From contig PMLH01000478.1 in NCBI GenBank assembly GCA_003159055.1, positions 1,776 through 7,590 on the forward strand: DNA of 5,815 bases, given 5' to 3'. The notes below the pieces were generated by a model, which was not told where the DNA came from, made no database searches, and was given only the letters and a program-made list of their open reading frames with translations. The position numbers and the translations under genes are program-made. The first letter of the stretch is position 1; each line of letters starts with the position of its first letter. Below, one piece after another: positions 1-5,815 of this stretch. This DNA is from Myxococcales bacterium (GTDB lineage Bacteria > Myxococcota > Polyangia > Fen-1088).

Positions 1-138
1 AGCAATTGGTACATCTCGGGCGAGTCCAACGAAGGCTGGGCGGACTTGATGGATGGACTGGTCAGCAACCTGCGCAAAGTCCACGGCAGCGACTTCGAAG
101 TGGTCGACACCGGGCCGGTTTCCACCAACGGTCTGTGA
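1..138 (+). CDS. C-terminal end of an unrecognised protein (5' truncated by window edge)
   Basis: Frame 1 is open from the first base to a TGA at 136-138 and gives 45 residues, beginning SNWYISGESNEGW and ending DTGPVSTNGL. The peptide is soluble in character, with two Trp residues, acidic patches and no hydrophobic segment, so it looks like the end of a globular domain. Third codon positions are mostly G or C, as in the neighbouring genes, which supports real coding. I do not recognise the family and assign no function. It lies on the same strand as kup but 155 bp upstream, with a possible hairpin in between, so it is probably a separate unit. The alternative is chance openness: a 45-codon open frame in GC-rich DNA is not rare. 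The balanced, protein-like composition argues against that. Confidence 0.6.
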   Translation, partial: SNWYISGESNEGWADLMDGLVSNLRKVHGSDFEVVDTGPVSTNGL

Positions 139-145
139 GCCAACC

Positions 146-171
146 TTCCCGCCGAGAGAGCTCGCAGGGAA
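146..171 (+). terminator. Weak hairpin after the left-edge gene, possible terminator
   Basis: TTCCC (146-150) pairs with GGGAA (167-171), and inside it CGAG (153-156) pairs with CTCG (161-164) around an AGAG tetraloop. The two helices are separated by a 2x2 mismatch. The structure starts 7 bases after the TGA of the left-edge gene, where a terminator would be expected. No T-run follows, so it is not a canonical intrinsic terminator. It may be a stability hairpin or chance. Confidence 0.25.
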
Positions 172-293
172 TACGTTCCGGCTGGTCCGGCTAGGCTCTG
201 GTGCGCGCCCCGAACTGAGGAAAGTTAGAAACAAGCACGAACTGTATTCTCTGCCATAATCTTCAGACGCGCACGGTCGACTGCAAGTAGCCA

Positions 294-2282
294 ATGAACG
301 AAGCCAAAGCGAGCCATTCCGCACCCACGGCCGTCGGGTTACCTGGCAACGGATCGGCGGGCAACCAGCGACGCTCCGACGTGGCCAAGCTGGCGCTCGG
401 GGCCTTGGGCGTGGTCTACGGCGACATTGGAACCTCGCCCCTTTACGCGCTCAAGGAATGCGTCAGTCTGCCGCACGGGGTGACCCCGGCCCCCGAGAAC
501 ATCTACGGCCTGCTCTCGCTGGTGTTCTGGGCCATCACGCTGGTGGTTTCGGTCAAGTACATTCTGTACGTCATGCGCGCTGACAACAACGGGGAAGGCG
601 GCGTGCTGGCCCTGATGGCGCTGGCGGCGCGGGTGGGGCAGTCGAAAACCCACGTCGACGACAAGAAGCCCAGGCGAAGCAACTGGCACGAGGTCAAGCG
701 TTCGAAATACTTCCTCATCATGCTGGGCCTGTTTGGATCAGCCCTGCTCTACGGCGACGGCGTCATCACACCCGCGATTTCCGTTCTTTCGGCAGTCGAA
801 GGCTTGGAGGTGGCGACGCATGCCTTCACGCCCATCGTCGCGCCGCTGACCTGCGCGATCCTGATCGCTCTTTTCTGGGTGCAGAAGCGCGGCACCGGCC
901 GTATCGGCGCAGTCTTCGGTCCGGTCACGTTGGTTTGGTTCATTGCCATCGCCGCGGCAGGGTTGCCTTGGGTTGTGCGCCATCCGGAAATCCTGCGCGC
1001 CATCAACCCGCTTTATGCGGTGAAGTTCTTCATGATCCACGGCAAGCACGGATTCCTGGTGCTGGGCTCGGTCGTTCTTTGCATCACCGGCGGCGAAGCG
1101 CTGTACGCCGACATGGGGCACTTCGGCTCCCGCGCCATCCGTGCGGCTTGGTACAGCTGCGTGTTTCCCGCGCTGCTTATCAACTACTTTGGTCAGGGCG
1201 CGCTGTTGCTCGAAAGGCCGGCGGCCGTCAGCAATCCCTTCTACGCCCTGGTGCCCTCGGCGTTGCTCTATCCCATGGTCGTGCTGGCAACGATTGCGAC
1301 CGTGGTCGCATCGCAAGCCCTCATTTCGGGTGCCTTTTCTCTAACTCGCCAAGCGGTGCAGCTCGGCTACCTGCCGCGCGTAACCGTCGTGCACACATCG
1401 GGCCAGACCGAGGGGCAAATCTACATTCCCGAAGTCAATCGCCTGCTCATGATCGCGTGCGTGGCATTGGTACTTAGCTTCCGCGCCTCCAGCAATCTGG
1501 CGGATGCGTACGGCATTGCGGTCACCGGCACCATGGCCATCACGTCCGTCCTGTCGTACTGGGTGGCGCGCGACCGCTGGGGCTGGAGCCTTCTGCGCGC
1601 GGGCGGGTTTCTGCTATTCCTGCTCGCCATCGACCTGTCGTTCTTTGTCGCCTGTTCGTCCAAGATTGCCAACGGCGGCTGGCTTCCGCTCGCCTTGGCG
1701 GGCGGCATATTTAGCGTGATGGTCACGTGGAACCGCGGTCGCACGCTTCTCGGCGAGAAGATCGCCGCCGATACGTTGCCGTTGCAAGTCTTCCTCGCCG
1801 ACGTCGAGCTGAGCAAGCCCTACCGAGTGTCCGGAACCGCGGTCTTCTTGGCGTCCACCCGCCGGGGCACCCCAAGCGTGCTCTTGCACCACTTCAAGCA
1901 CAACAAGGTGCTGCACAAGCAGGTCGTCATCTTGTCGATCACGACCGATGCCGTGCCGGAAGTCCCCGATCAACAGAAGGTCAGGCTCAAGCGCTTCAAC
2001 GAGGGTTTTTGGGCTGTCACCGCGCACTACGGCTTCATGGAAAGTCCCGACGTGATGGACATTCTGCGCCGATGCCGCGCGCGCGGGCTGGAAACCGAAC
2101 TCGGCGATACCAGCTTCTACCTCGGTCGAGAAACGCTGATTCCCAAACGCGGCGGCCAAGGCATGGCCGACTGGCGCAAGTTCCTCTTTCGATTTCTGTC
2201 ACGCAACGCCCGCTCGGCCACCGACTTCTTCGCGATCCCCCCCAACCGGGTGGTCGAGATCGGCGCACAGATCGAGTTTTAG
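294..2282 (+). CDS. kup: Kup-type low-affinity potassium transporter (K+:H+ symporter)
   Basis: The 662-residue protein is a KUP/HAK/KT-family potassium uptake permease of the inner membrane, which brings K+ in together with protons. Family landmarks appear in order: GVVYGDIGTSPLYA (39-52, first membrane segment), YGDGVITP (153-160), GGEALYADMGHFG (266-278, with the conserved acidic Glu268), SGAFSLTRQAVQLGYLPR (345-362), NLADAYGIAVTGTM (401-414) and GGWLPL (461-466). About twelve membrane segments lie between residue 30 and 480. A hydrophilic cytosolic C-terminal domain follows and ends in the typical PPNRVVEIG segment (649-657). E. coli Kup is about 40 residues shorter; part of the difference is a polar N-terminal extension of about 28 residues. 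The ATG at 294 is the only sensible start: an in-frame TAG sits at 288-290 and the next in-frame Met lies past the first conserved motif. The ribosome-binding site is poor, with no clear GGAGG, which may mean modest translation. The last 4 bases overlap the convergent permease gene. The family call is very secure. Confidence 0.97.
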   Translation: MNEAKASHSAPTAVGLPGNGSAGNQRRSDVAKLALGALGVVYGDIGTSPLYALKECVSLPHGVTPAPENIYGLLSLVFWAITLVVSVKYILYVMRADNNGEGGVLALMALAARVGQSKTHVDDKKPRRSNWHEVKRSKYFLIMLGLFGSALLYGDGVITPAISVLSAVEGLEVATHAFTPIVAPLTCAILIALFWVQKRGTGRIGAVFGPVTLVWFIAIAAAGLPWVVRHPEILRAINPLYAVKFFMIHGKHGFLVLGSVVLCITGGEALYADMGHFGSRAIRAAWYSCVFPALLINYFGQGALLLERPAAVSNPFYALVPSALLYPMVVLATIATVVASQALISGAFSLTRQAVQLGYLPRVTVVHTSGQTEGQIYIPEVNRLLMIACVALVLSFRASSNLADAYGIAVTGTMAITSVLSYWVARDRWGWSLLRAGGFLLFLLAIDLSFFVACSSKIANGGWLPLALAGGIFSVMVTWNRGRTLLGEKIAADTLPLQVFLADVELSKPYRVSGTAVFLASTRRGTPSVLLHHFKHNKVLHKQVVILSITTDAVPEVPDQQKVRLKRFNEGFWAVTAHYGFMESPDVMDILRRCRARGLETELGDTSFYLGRETLIPKRGGQGMADWRKFLFRFLSRNARSATDFFAIPPNRVVEIGAQIEF

Positions 2283-3610
2283 GGGGACCACCATCGGTCC
2301 AGGGGCGGCGATGGTTTGCGCCGAAATCGAATTGCCAGCCAATAGAAGAGCGGACCGGCGACGATGAGAGCAAGGCCGAGAGCGACGGCGGTGGCACGGC
2401 CGGTCTGCTGCTGCCATTCGCGCGCGAGGGCGAGACAAAGCAGAACGGCTGGGCCGAGGCCGAGGAGAGAAACCACGGGCACTCCGCCAGGCACGCGGAA
2501 GGGGCGTGCAAGCCGCGGCTCGCGGACGCGCAAGACGACCAGCGCCACGAATTCGAGTAGCAGGGCCAACCCGTACAGGATGACGTCCAGCTCAACCAGG
2601 CGTTCAAAGCCGAAACCGAGCGCCGCTGACCACGCGACGGACAGCACGACGATGGCCACCCAGGGCGCGCCGGTGCTTTGAATCTGTCGCGAAAACACGC
2701 GTGGCAGAAGTCCGTCCTCGGCCATCACCATCGGCAAGCGCGAATATGACATCACCAGCGCGTCCATCATGCCGAGGCCACACACCATCCCGCCCGCCAC
2801 AATCGCGAGCGCCAGCGGCGCGCCGCCGAGCCGGCGTCCGGCATCCACCCACGAACCCGTCGTCCATGCCTCGGGCGCGACGCCGGTGCGCGCGGCCGCA
2901 GCCACTGGAATCAAGTAGGTCAGCACGACCAATGCGAGGGCGCCGAGCATGGCCAACGGATAGCTACGCTGTGGCCGTTCCACCTCGCCCGCCACGGTCG
3001 AGGCGTTGTCCCAGCCCATGAAGTTCCACATCGCGATCACCAGGCCGCCGACAAAATCGTCGCTGGCTCGACCGGAGAATGCCCGCGCGGGCAGCGCTTG
3101 CGGCGGCATCAGGAAGGCCAACGCGCAAAACACGACAAACGGCAGGAGTAGCAGCACGCCCATCCACTCCGAGGCCCCGCCGACCGTGCGCGCCCCGCGC
3201 AGGTTGGTCGCCGCGCACACCGCAACCACGCCGATGCCTGCGGCGATGGCGGCCGGTCCGTCGGCGACGGCGGGCCACAGCCGCCCGAGGTAGAGCACGA
3301 ACAGCGTGGGATAAATCGCCATGTCGAACACGCTGGCGCACAGGGAAAGCCAGGCTTCCTGGAAACCCCAAAATGGGCCGAGCGCGCGTTTGACCCACAC
3401 GTAGTACCCGCCTTCGGCCGGCAACGCGCTTGCCAACTCACCCACCAGCAGAGCATTGGGAAGGCTCCACAGAAGCGGCGTGAACAGAAGAACCAGGATC
3501 GCGCCGCGGTAGCCGCACTTGTGCAAGAGATCCTCGAGCCCATACGGCCCGCCCGCCACCATGAAGTAGGTCGCGGCCAAGAGCGGCGCGAGGGTGAGCT
3601 TCTTCTTCAA
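2279..3610 (-). CDS. APC-superfamily amino acid/polyamine permease
   Basis: This 443-residue integral inner-membrane protein has roughly twelve hydrophobic segments and almost no extramembrane domain, as expected for an APC-superfamily transporter. The first segment carries AGGPYGLED (19-27), the glycine-rich unwound stretch that contacts substrate in this fold. WSLPNALLVGELASALPAEGGYYVWV and GPFWGFQEAWLS follow. A later segment holds WNFMGWDNASTVAGEVERPQ (195-214). These motifs most resemble the polyamine:H+ symporter/PUT and LAT-like branch of the superfamily, so uptake of a polyamine or amino acid is my best guess; the substrate cannot be read from the sequence. The start is a TTG at 3610, giving MKKKLTLAPLL, which matches the usual family N-terminus; the next Met (17) lies inside the first membrane segment. 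An AGGA sits 11 bases upstream, a rather long spacing. The gene follows the small rhodanese by 70 bp on the same strand and is probably the last gene of that operon. Its TAA overlaps the kup TAG. Confidence 0.88.
   Translation of the reverse strand: MKKKLTLAPLLAATYFMVAGGPYGLEDLLHKCGYRGAILVLLFTPLLWSLPNALLVGELASALPAEGGYYVWVKRALGPFWGFQEAWLSLCASVFDMAIYPTLFVLYLGRLWPAVADGPAAIAAGIGVVAVCAATNLRGARTVGGASEWMGVLLLLPFVVFCALAFLMPPQALPARAFSGRASDDFVGGLVIAMWNFMGWDNASTVAGEVERPQRSYPLAMLGALALVVLTYLIPVAAAARTGVAPEAWTTGSWVDAGRRLGGAPLALAIVAGGMVCGLGMMDALVMSYSRLPMVMAEDGLLPRVFSRQIQSTGAPWVAIVVLSVAWSAALGFGFERLVELDVILYGLALLLEFVALVVLRVREPRLARPFRVPGGVPVVSLLGLGPAVLLCLALAREWQQQTGRATAVALGLALIVAGPLFYWLAIRFRRKPSPPLDRWWSP
2290..2315. 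terminator. 7-bp inverted repeat just past the kup stop, possible transcript-end hairpin
   Basis: ACCATCG (2290-2296) and CGATGGT (2309-2315) form a perfect 7-bp stem with a 12-base loop, starting 7 bases after the kup TAG. An alternative 5-bp stem, GGACC (2285-2289) with GGTCC (2296-2300), overlaps it and would exclude it. On the plus strand only TT follows the stem before G, so this is at best a weak or Rho-assisted terminator for kup. The repeat lies within the last codons of the oppositely oriented permease, so coding constraint could also explain it. Confidence 0.3.
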
Positions 3611-3680
3611 GCGACGACTGTTCCTGGCTCGGTATGGTCGCCAGTTACAGCATCGAATGCACGATCTTTTCGCTTGGTTG

Positions 3681-4028
3681 CTACGGCATATCGCCGAGGC
3701 CGCCGGCGTTCACCACGTCGGCAAAGCCGGCTTGCTTCATCGCGCGCGCCGCTGAGGCGCTGCGCGCGCCAGACGCGCAGTAGAGGACCACGGGCTTGCT
3801 CTTCGGAATGTCGGCCAGGCGGGTGCCGAGGTTCGAGACCGGGATGTTGATCGCGCCGGGGTATGCGCCGTCGCGGAACTCCTCGGGCGTGCGTACGTCG
3901 ATGATGGTTGCGCCGGCGTCGATCTTTTCTTTCACGAGACTCGATGGCATCTTGTTCACTCCTTGCAGTCGTCGAATCAGATACGCGCCAACTAGGATGA
4001 GCGCGCCGATGAAAAGGAACCGTGTCAA
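3681..4028 (-). CDS. Membrane-anchored single-domain rhodanese (sulfurtransferase)
   Basis: The protein has 115 residues: a short hydrophobic segment (4-18, FLFIGALILVGAYLI), an Arg-Arg pair (19-20) and one rhodanese domain (about 28-115). The domain shows IIDVRTPEEF (42-51), GAINIPV (58-64) and the active-site loop CASGARS (84-90), in which Cys84 would carry the persulfide. Such domains move sulfane sulfur between small thiols and protein partners. The N-terminal segment has no cleavage site, so it looks like an anchor. More positive charge on its C-terminal side suggests that the catalytic domain faces the cytoplasm (inference). The start is TTG at 4028, backed by a strong GGAGGT 3 bases upstream. 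That TTG overlaps the stop of the upstream reductase gene (TTGA), so the two are probably translationally coupled. The protein ends soon after the rhodanese NAGGLGDMP segment, a usual family end, and appears complete. The physiological sulfur donor is unknown. Confidence 0.92.
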   Translation of the reverse strand: MTRFLFIGALILVGAYLIRRLQGVNKMPSSLVKEKIDAGATIIDVRTPEEFRDGAYPGAINIPVSNLGTRLADIPKSKPVVLYCASGARSASAARAMKQAGFADVVNAGGLGDMP

Positions 4029-5689
4029 GAGACCTCCAGGTCGAAGCCGCCTTCACTGGCGATGCTCAGGTAGCCGCCGGTCACGTTGGCCAGGTCGGCA
4101 AATCCGTTCTGGTACAGGATGCGCAGGGCGAGGTGAGCGCGGTAGCCCGAACGGCAGTAGATGACCGTGCGGCGGTCTTTCGGAATCGCCGCGTGCTCGA
4201 AGCGCAGATCGTCCACCGGAATGTGCAGCGCGCCTTTGACGTGGCCTTGCTCGAACTCGCGCAAGGTGCGCACGTCGAGCAGGAAGGGCGGCGTCGTGGA
4301 CGCCAGTTCCGCCTTGAGCTGGGCGGCCGTGACCAGCGGGCTTTGCTTGTCGATGTCGTTCAGCCCGACGAACGCCGCCAGATTGATCGGATCATTCGCT
4401 GACGAGTAAGGCGGGGCGTACGCCAGATCCAGCTCGGCCAAATCCTGCAACGACATCTTCCCGGCCAGGGCCGTGGCGAGCACGTCGATGCGTTTCTCCA
4501 CGCCCTCGCGTCCGAAGGCCTGACCACCCAGCAGACGCGCATTGCCGCGATCGTAGATGAGCTTCAGGTTCAGCTCCTGCGCGCCCGGGTAGTAGCCGGC
4601 GTGGTGATCCTTGTGGATCACCGACACCCCAACGTCGAATCCGGCGTCGCGCGCGGCCTTTTCACCGAGGCCCGTCATCGCCGCTGTGGCGCCGAAGATC
4701 TTGACCACGCTGGTGCCGAGCGACCCCGCGAAGCGCATTTCCCCGCCGAGAGCGTTCGACGCGGCGATGCGCCCCTGTCGATTGGCAGGTCCCGCCAGCG
4801 GGATGCGCACCTGGCGCGACGAGACCCGGTGCACAACCTCGACCATGTCGCCCGCGGCGAAGATGTCGGGATCCGAGGTGCGAAGGTATTCGTCCACGCG
4901 CACGCCGCCTGCGGCGCCGATGTCCAGGCCGGCCTGCTTGGCCAGGGTCAGCTCGGGTCGCACGCCGACCGAGAAGAGGACCACATCGCCGTCGATGCGG
5001 CGACCGTCGGCTAGCTCGACCTTGCGTTCGTCCGCCAGTACGCGCGCGACTTGCGCGCCGGTCACCACTGCGACGCCATTGGCCGAAAGCTCGTCCGCGA
5101 TGCGGACGCCGAATTCGCGATCCATCACCGCCATCACTGTCGGCAGCATCTCGACCACCGTGGCGGCAAGGCCCCGCTTCGCGAATGCCTCGGCCATTTC
5201 CAGACCGATGAAACCGCCGCCCACCACCACCGCGCTCTTCGCGCCCGAGGCCTTGAGGTGCTCATGCAGGCGATCCATGTCCGGCACGGTCCACAGGCGA
5301 AACACGTTCGGCGCATCAATGCCAGGGATGGGCGGCAACAGAGGACTTCCACCCTGGGCCAGAATCAAGCGATCGTAGGGCAAGCGCGACTCACCTTCGG
5401 CGTTGCGCACGGTCACCTGCTTGGCCGCGCGGTCGATGGCCACGGCTTCCGTGTTCACCAGCACACGCACCCGGTAGCGCGCATCGAACCCCTCGGGGGT
5501 TTGCAGCAGCAGGTGCGACCGCTTGCCGATCTCGCCCGAGATGAAGTACGGCAGACCGCAGTTCGCGTAGGAAACGTACGGGCCGCGCTCGACGATGGTG
5601 ATGTCGGCGTCTTCGCTCAGCCGCCGTGCCCGGGCGGCAGCCGTGGCGCCCGCGGCAACTCCACCGATGATGAGGATTTTCTTCTTCAC
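4025..5689 (-). CDS. CoA-disulfide reductase/persulfide reductase fused to a rhodanese domain (CoADR-RHD type)
   Basis: The protein has 554 residues with three parts in order. First is a two-dinucleotide-fold flavoprotein: FAD motif GGVAAGATAAARARR (9-23), redox loop SYANCGLPYF with a single active-site Cys44, NAD(P)H motif VVVGGGFIGLEMAE (154-167), and the second FAD motif DIFAAGD (275-281). Second is a dimerisation domain (about 320-445) with the YAPPYSSANDPIN signature (424-436) and conserved tyrosines of CoA-disulfide reductases. Third is a C-terminal rhodanese domain (about 450-550) with LLDVRTLREF (470-479) and active-site loop CRSGYRA (512-518, Cys512). Characterised relatives reduce CoA disulfide, CoA persulfide or polysulfide with NAD(P)H, and the rhodanese domain feeds persulfide sulfur to the flavin-linked Cys. 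The single-Cys redox loop rules out a glutathione- or lipoamide-type reductase. The start is GTG at 5689 with AGGA 7 bases upstream, placing the FAD motif at the very N-terminus as in the family. The enzyme is presumably cytosolic. The preferred substrate is not determinable here. Confidence 0.94.
   Translation of the reverse strand: MKKKILIIGGVAAGATAAARARRLSEDADITIVERGPYVSYANCGLPYFISGEIGKRSHLLLQTPEGFDARYRVRVLVNTEAVAIDRAAKQVTVRNAEGESRLPYDRLILAQGGSPLLPPIPGIDAPNVFRLWTVPDMDRLHEHLKASGAKSAVVVGGGFIGLEMAEAFAKRGLAATVVEMLPTVMAVMDREFGVRIADELSANGVAVVTGAQVARVLADERKVELADGRRIDGDVVLFSVGVRPELTLAKQAGLDIGAAGGVRVDEYLRTSDPDIFAAGDMVEVVHRVSSRQVRIPLAGPANRQGRIAASNALGGEMRFAGSLGTSVVKIFGATAAMTGLGEKAARDAGFDVGVSVIHKDHHAGYYPGAQELNLKLIYDRGNARLLGGQAFGREGVEKRIDVLATALAGKMSLQDLAELDLAYAPPYSSANDPINLAAFVGLNDIDKQSPLVTAAQLKAELASTTPPFLLDVRTLREFEQGHVKGALHIPVDDLRFEHAAIPKDRRTVIYCRSGYRAHLALRILYQNGFADLANVTGGYLSIASEGGFDLEVS
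4032..4037 (-). promoter_or_regulatory. Strong ribosome-binding site that fixes the TTG start of the small rhodanese
   Basis: On the minus strand GGAGGT lies 3 bases before the TTG at 4028. It is the best Shine-Dalgarno match in the window and lies inside the last codons of the upstream reductase gene. It supports the otherwise doubtful TTG start and the stop/start overlap. Confidence 0.75.
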
Positions 5690-5696
5690 GTGCGAT

Positions 5697-5701
5697 TCCT
5701 A
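5697..5701 (-). promoter_or_regulatory. Ribosome-binding site of the reductase gene, overlapping an upstream stop codon
   Basis: TAGGA on the minus strand ends 7 bases before the GTG at 5689, a normal spacing, and supports the GTG start. Its TAG is also the in-frame stop of the open frame that enters from the right edge, an arrangement common between co-transcribed genes. Confidence 0.6.
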
Positions 5702-5815
5702 GAACGAAAGCCTGTCGTCCGCCAGTTGGTGGCAAACATCGACAGCCTGTTTGAGCCAGAACCCACGCGCGAGGTTCGGAAAATAAGCGTCAGGCCTAGT
5801 GCCGCCGGTCAGAAT
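5699..5815 (-). CDS. Probable C-terminal end of an unidentified protein (5' end beyond the window)
   Basis: Reading the minus strand from the right edge, one frame stays open for 38 codons, beginning ILTGGTRPDAYFPNL and ending HQLADDRLSF, then stops at a TAG (5701-5699). The other two minus-strand frames hit stops within the first six codons. The stop lies 9 bases before the reductase GTG, a typical intra-operon spacing, which suggests that this is the preceding gene of the same unit. The peptide has one Cys and looks like the end of a soluble, helical protein. I do not recognise the family. The stretch is short enough to be open by chance and its third-position GC bias is only moderate, so the call is tentative. 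Confidence 0.45.
   Translation of the reverse strand: MLTGGTRPDAYFPNLARGFWLKQAVDVCHQLADDRLSF

Noticed and set aside
225..260. Possible kup promoter: CATAAT (255-260) or TATTCT (245-250) with TTAGAA (225-230)
   Set aside because: The -10-like boxes look fair in this locally AT-richer patch, but no -35 match stands at 16-18 bp; TTAGAA matches TTGACA poorly and the spacings are 24 and 14. Not strong enough to list.
738..1316. 192-codon open frame on the minus strand inside kup
   Set aside because: It is antisense to conserved Kup motifs, its composition (Arg, His, Gln, Asp rich) is typical of a codon-bias shadow, and no domain is visible.
1727..2560. Long plus-strand open frame (277 codons) crossing the kup end into the permease
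   Set aside because: It lies in another frame of kup and antisense to the permease, is rich in Arg/Pro/Gly with no recognisable motif, and spans two well-supported genes. It is a GC-rich shadow.
3611..3680. Gap between the small rhodanese and the permease as a possible promoter, terminator or riboswitch
   Set aside because: Only a 4-bp GCAT/ATGC hairpin and long-range GCGAC/GTCGC pairing were found, with no T-run and no convincing -35/-10 pair. The gap is too short for a known riboswitch class.
3607..4056. 149-codon minus-strand open frame overlapping the small rhodanese in another frame
   Set aside because: The rhodanese frame carries the catalytic loop and a strong ribosome-binding site; this one is Arg-rich without motifs.
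4611..5378. 255-codon plus-strand open frame opposite the reductase
   Set aside because: It is entirely antisense to a clear CoADR domain and made largely of Ser/Arg/Pro/Thr low-complexity sequence, as expected from the complement of a high-GC gene.

Overview
The window is GC-rich, with dense, tightly packed genes and frequent GTG/TTG starts. This fits a high-GC Gram-negative bacterium (Proteobacteria, Myxococcota or a similar group), but the sequence alone does not settle the taxon. I see no tRNA, rRNA, CRISPR array, insertion sequence or phage gene.

Left part, plus strand. Bases 1-138 hold the last 45 codons of an unrecognised gene. A 155-bp gap follows, with a weak hairpin near its start. 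Next comes a complete kup gene (294-2282) for a 662-residue KUP/HAK/KT potassium-proton symporter with every hallmark motif of the family.

Right part, minus strand, read from the right edge leftward. There is probably the 3' end of an unidentified gene (5815-5699). It is followed by a CoA-disulfide reductase fused to a C-terminal rhodanese domain (5689-4025), a small membrane-anchored rhodanese (4028-3681) and an APC-superfamily permease (3610-2279). The first three are very close: the edge gene's stop lies inside the reductase ribosome-binding site, and the reductase stop overlaps the small rhodanese start in a TTGA. The permease follows after 70 bp. They look like one transcription unit whose promoter lies beyond the window.

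How the genes may work together. The reductase-rhodanese fusion and the anchored rhodanese form a plausible sulfane-sulfur (persulfide/polysulfide) handling pair. One would pass persulfide sulfur at the membrane; the other would reduce CoA or protein persulfides and disulfides with NAD(P)H. The permease resembles the polyamine/amino-acid branch of APC transporters, and its substrate and link to sulfur chemistry are unknown. The permease and kup converge and overlap by 4 bp at their stop codons, so each transcript must end inside the other gene or run antisense to it.

Nothing here is clearly a new kind of system. The most interesting part is the compact double-rhodanese/CoADR/permease cluster together with the unidentified gene at its head.
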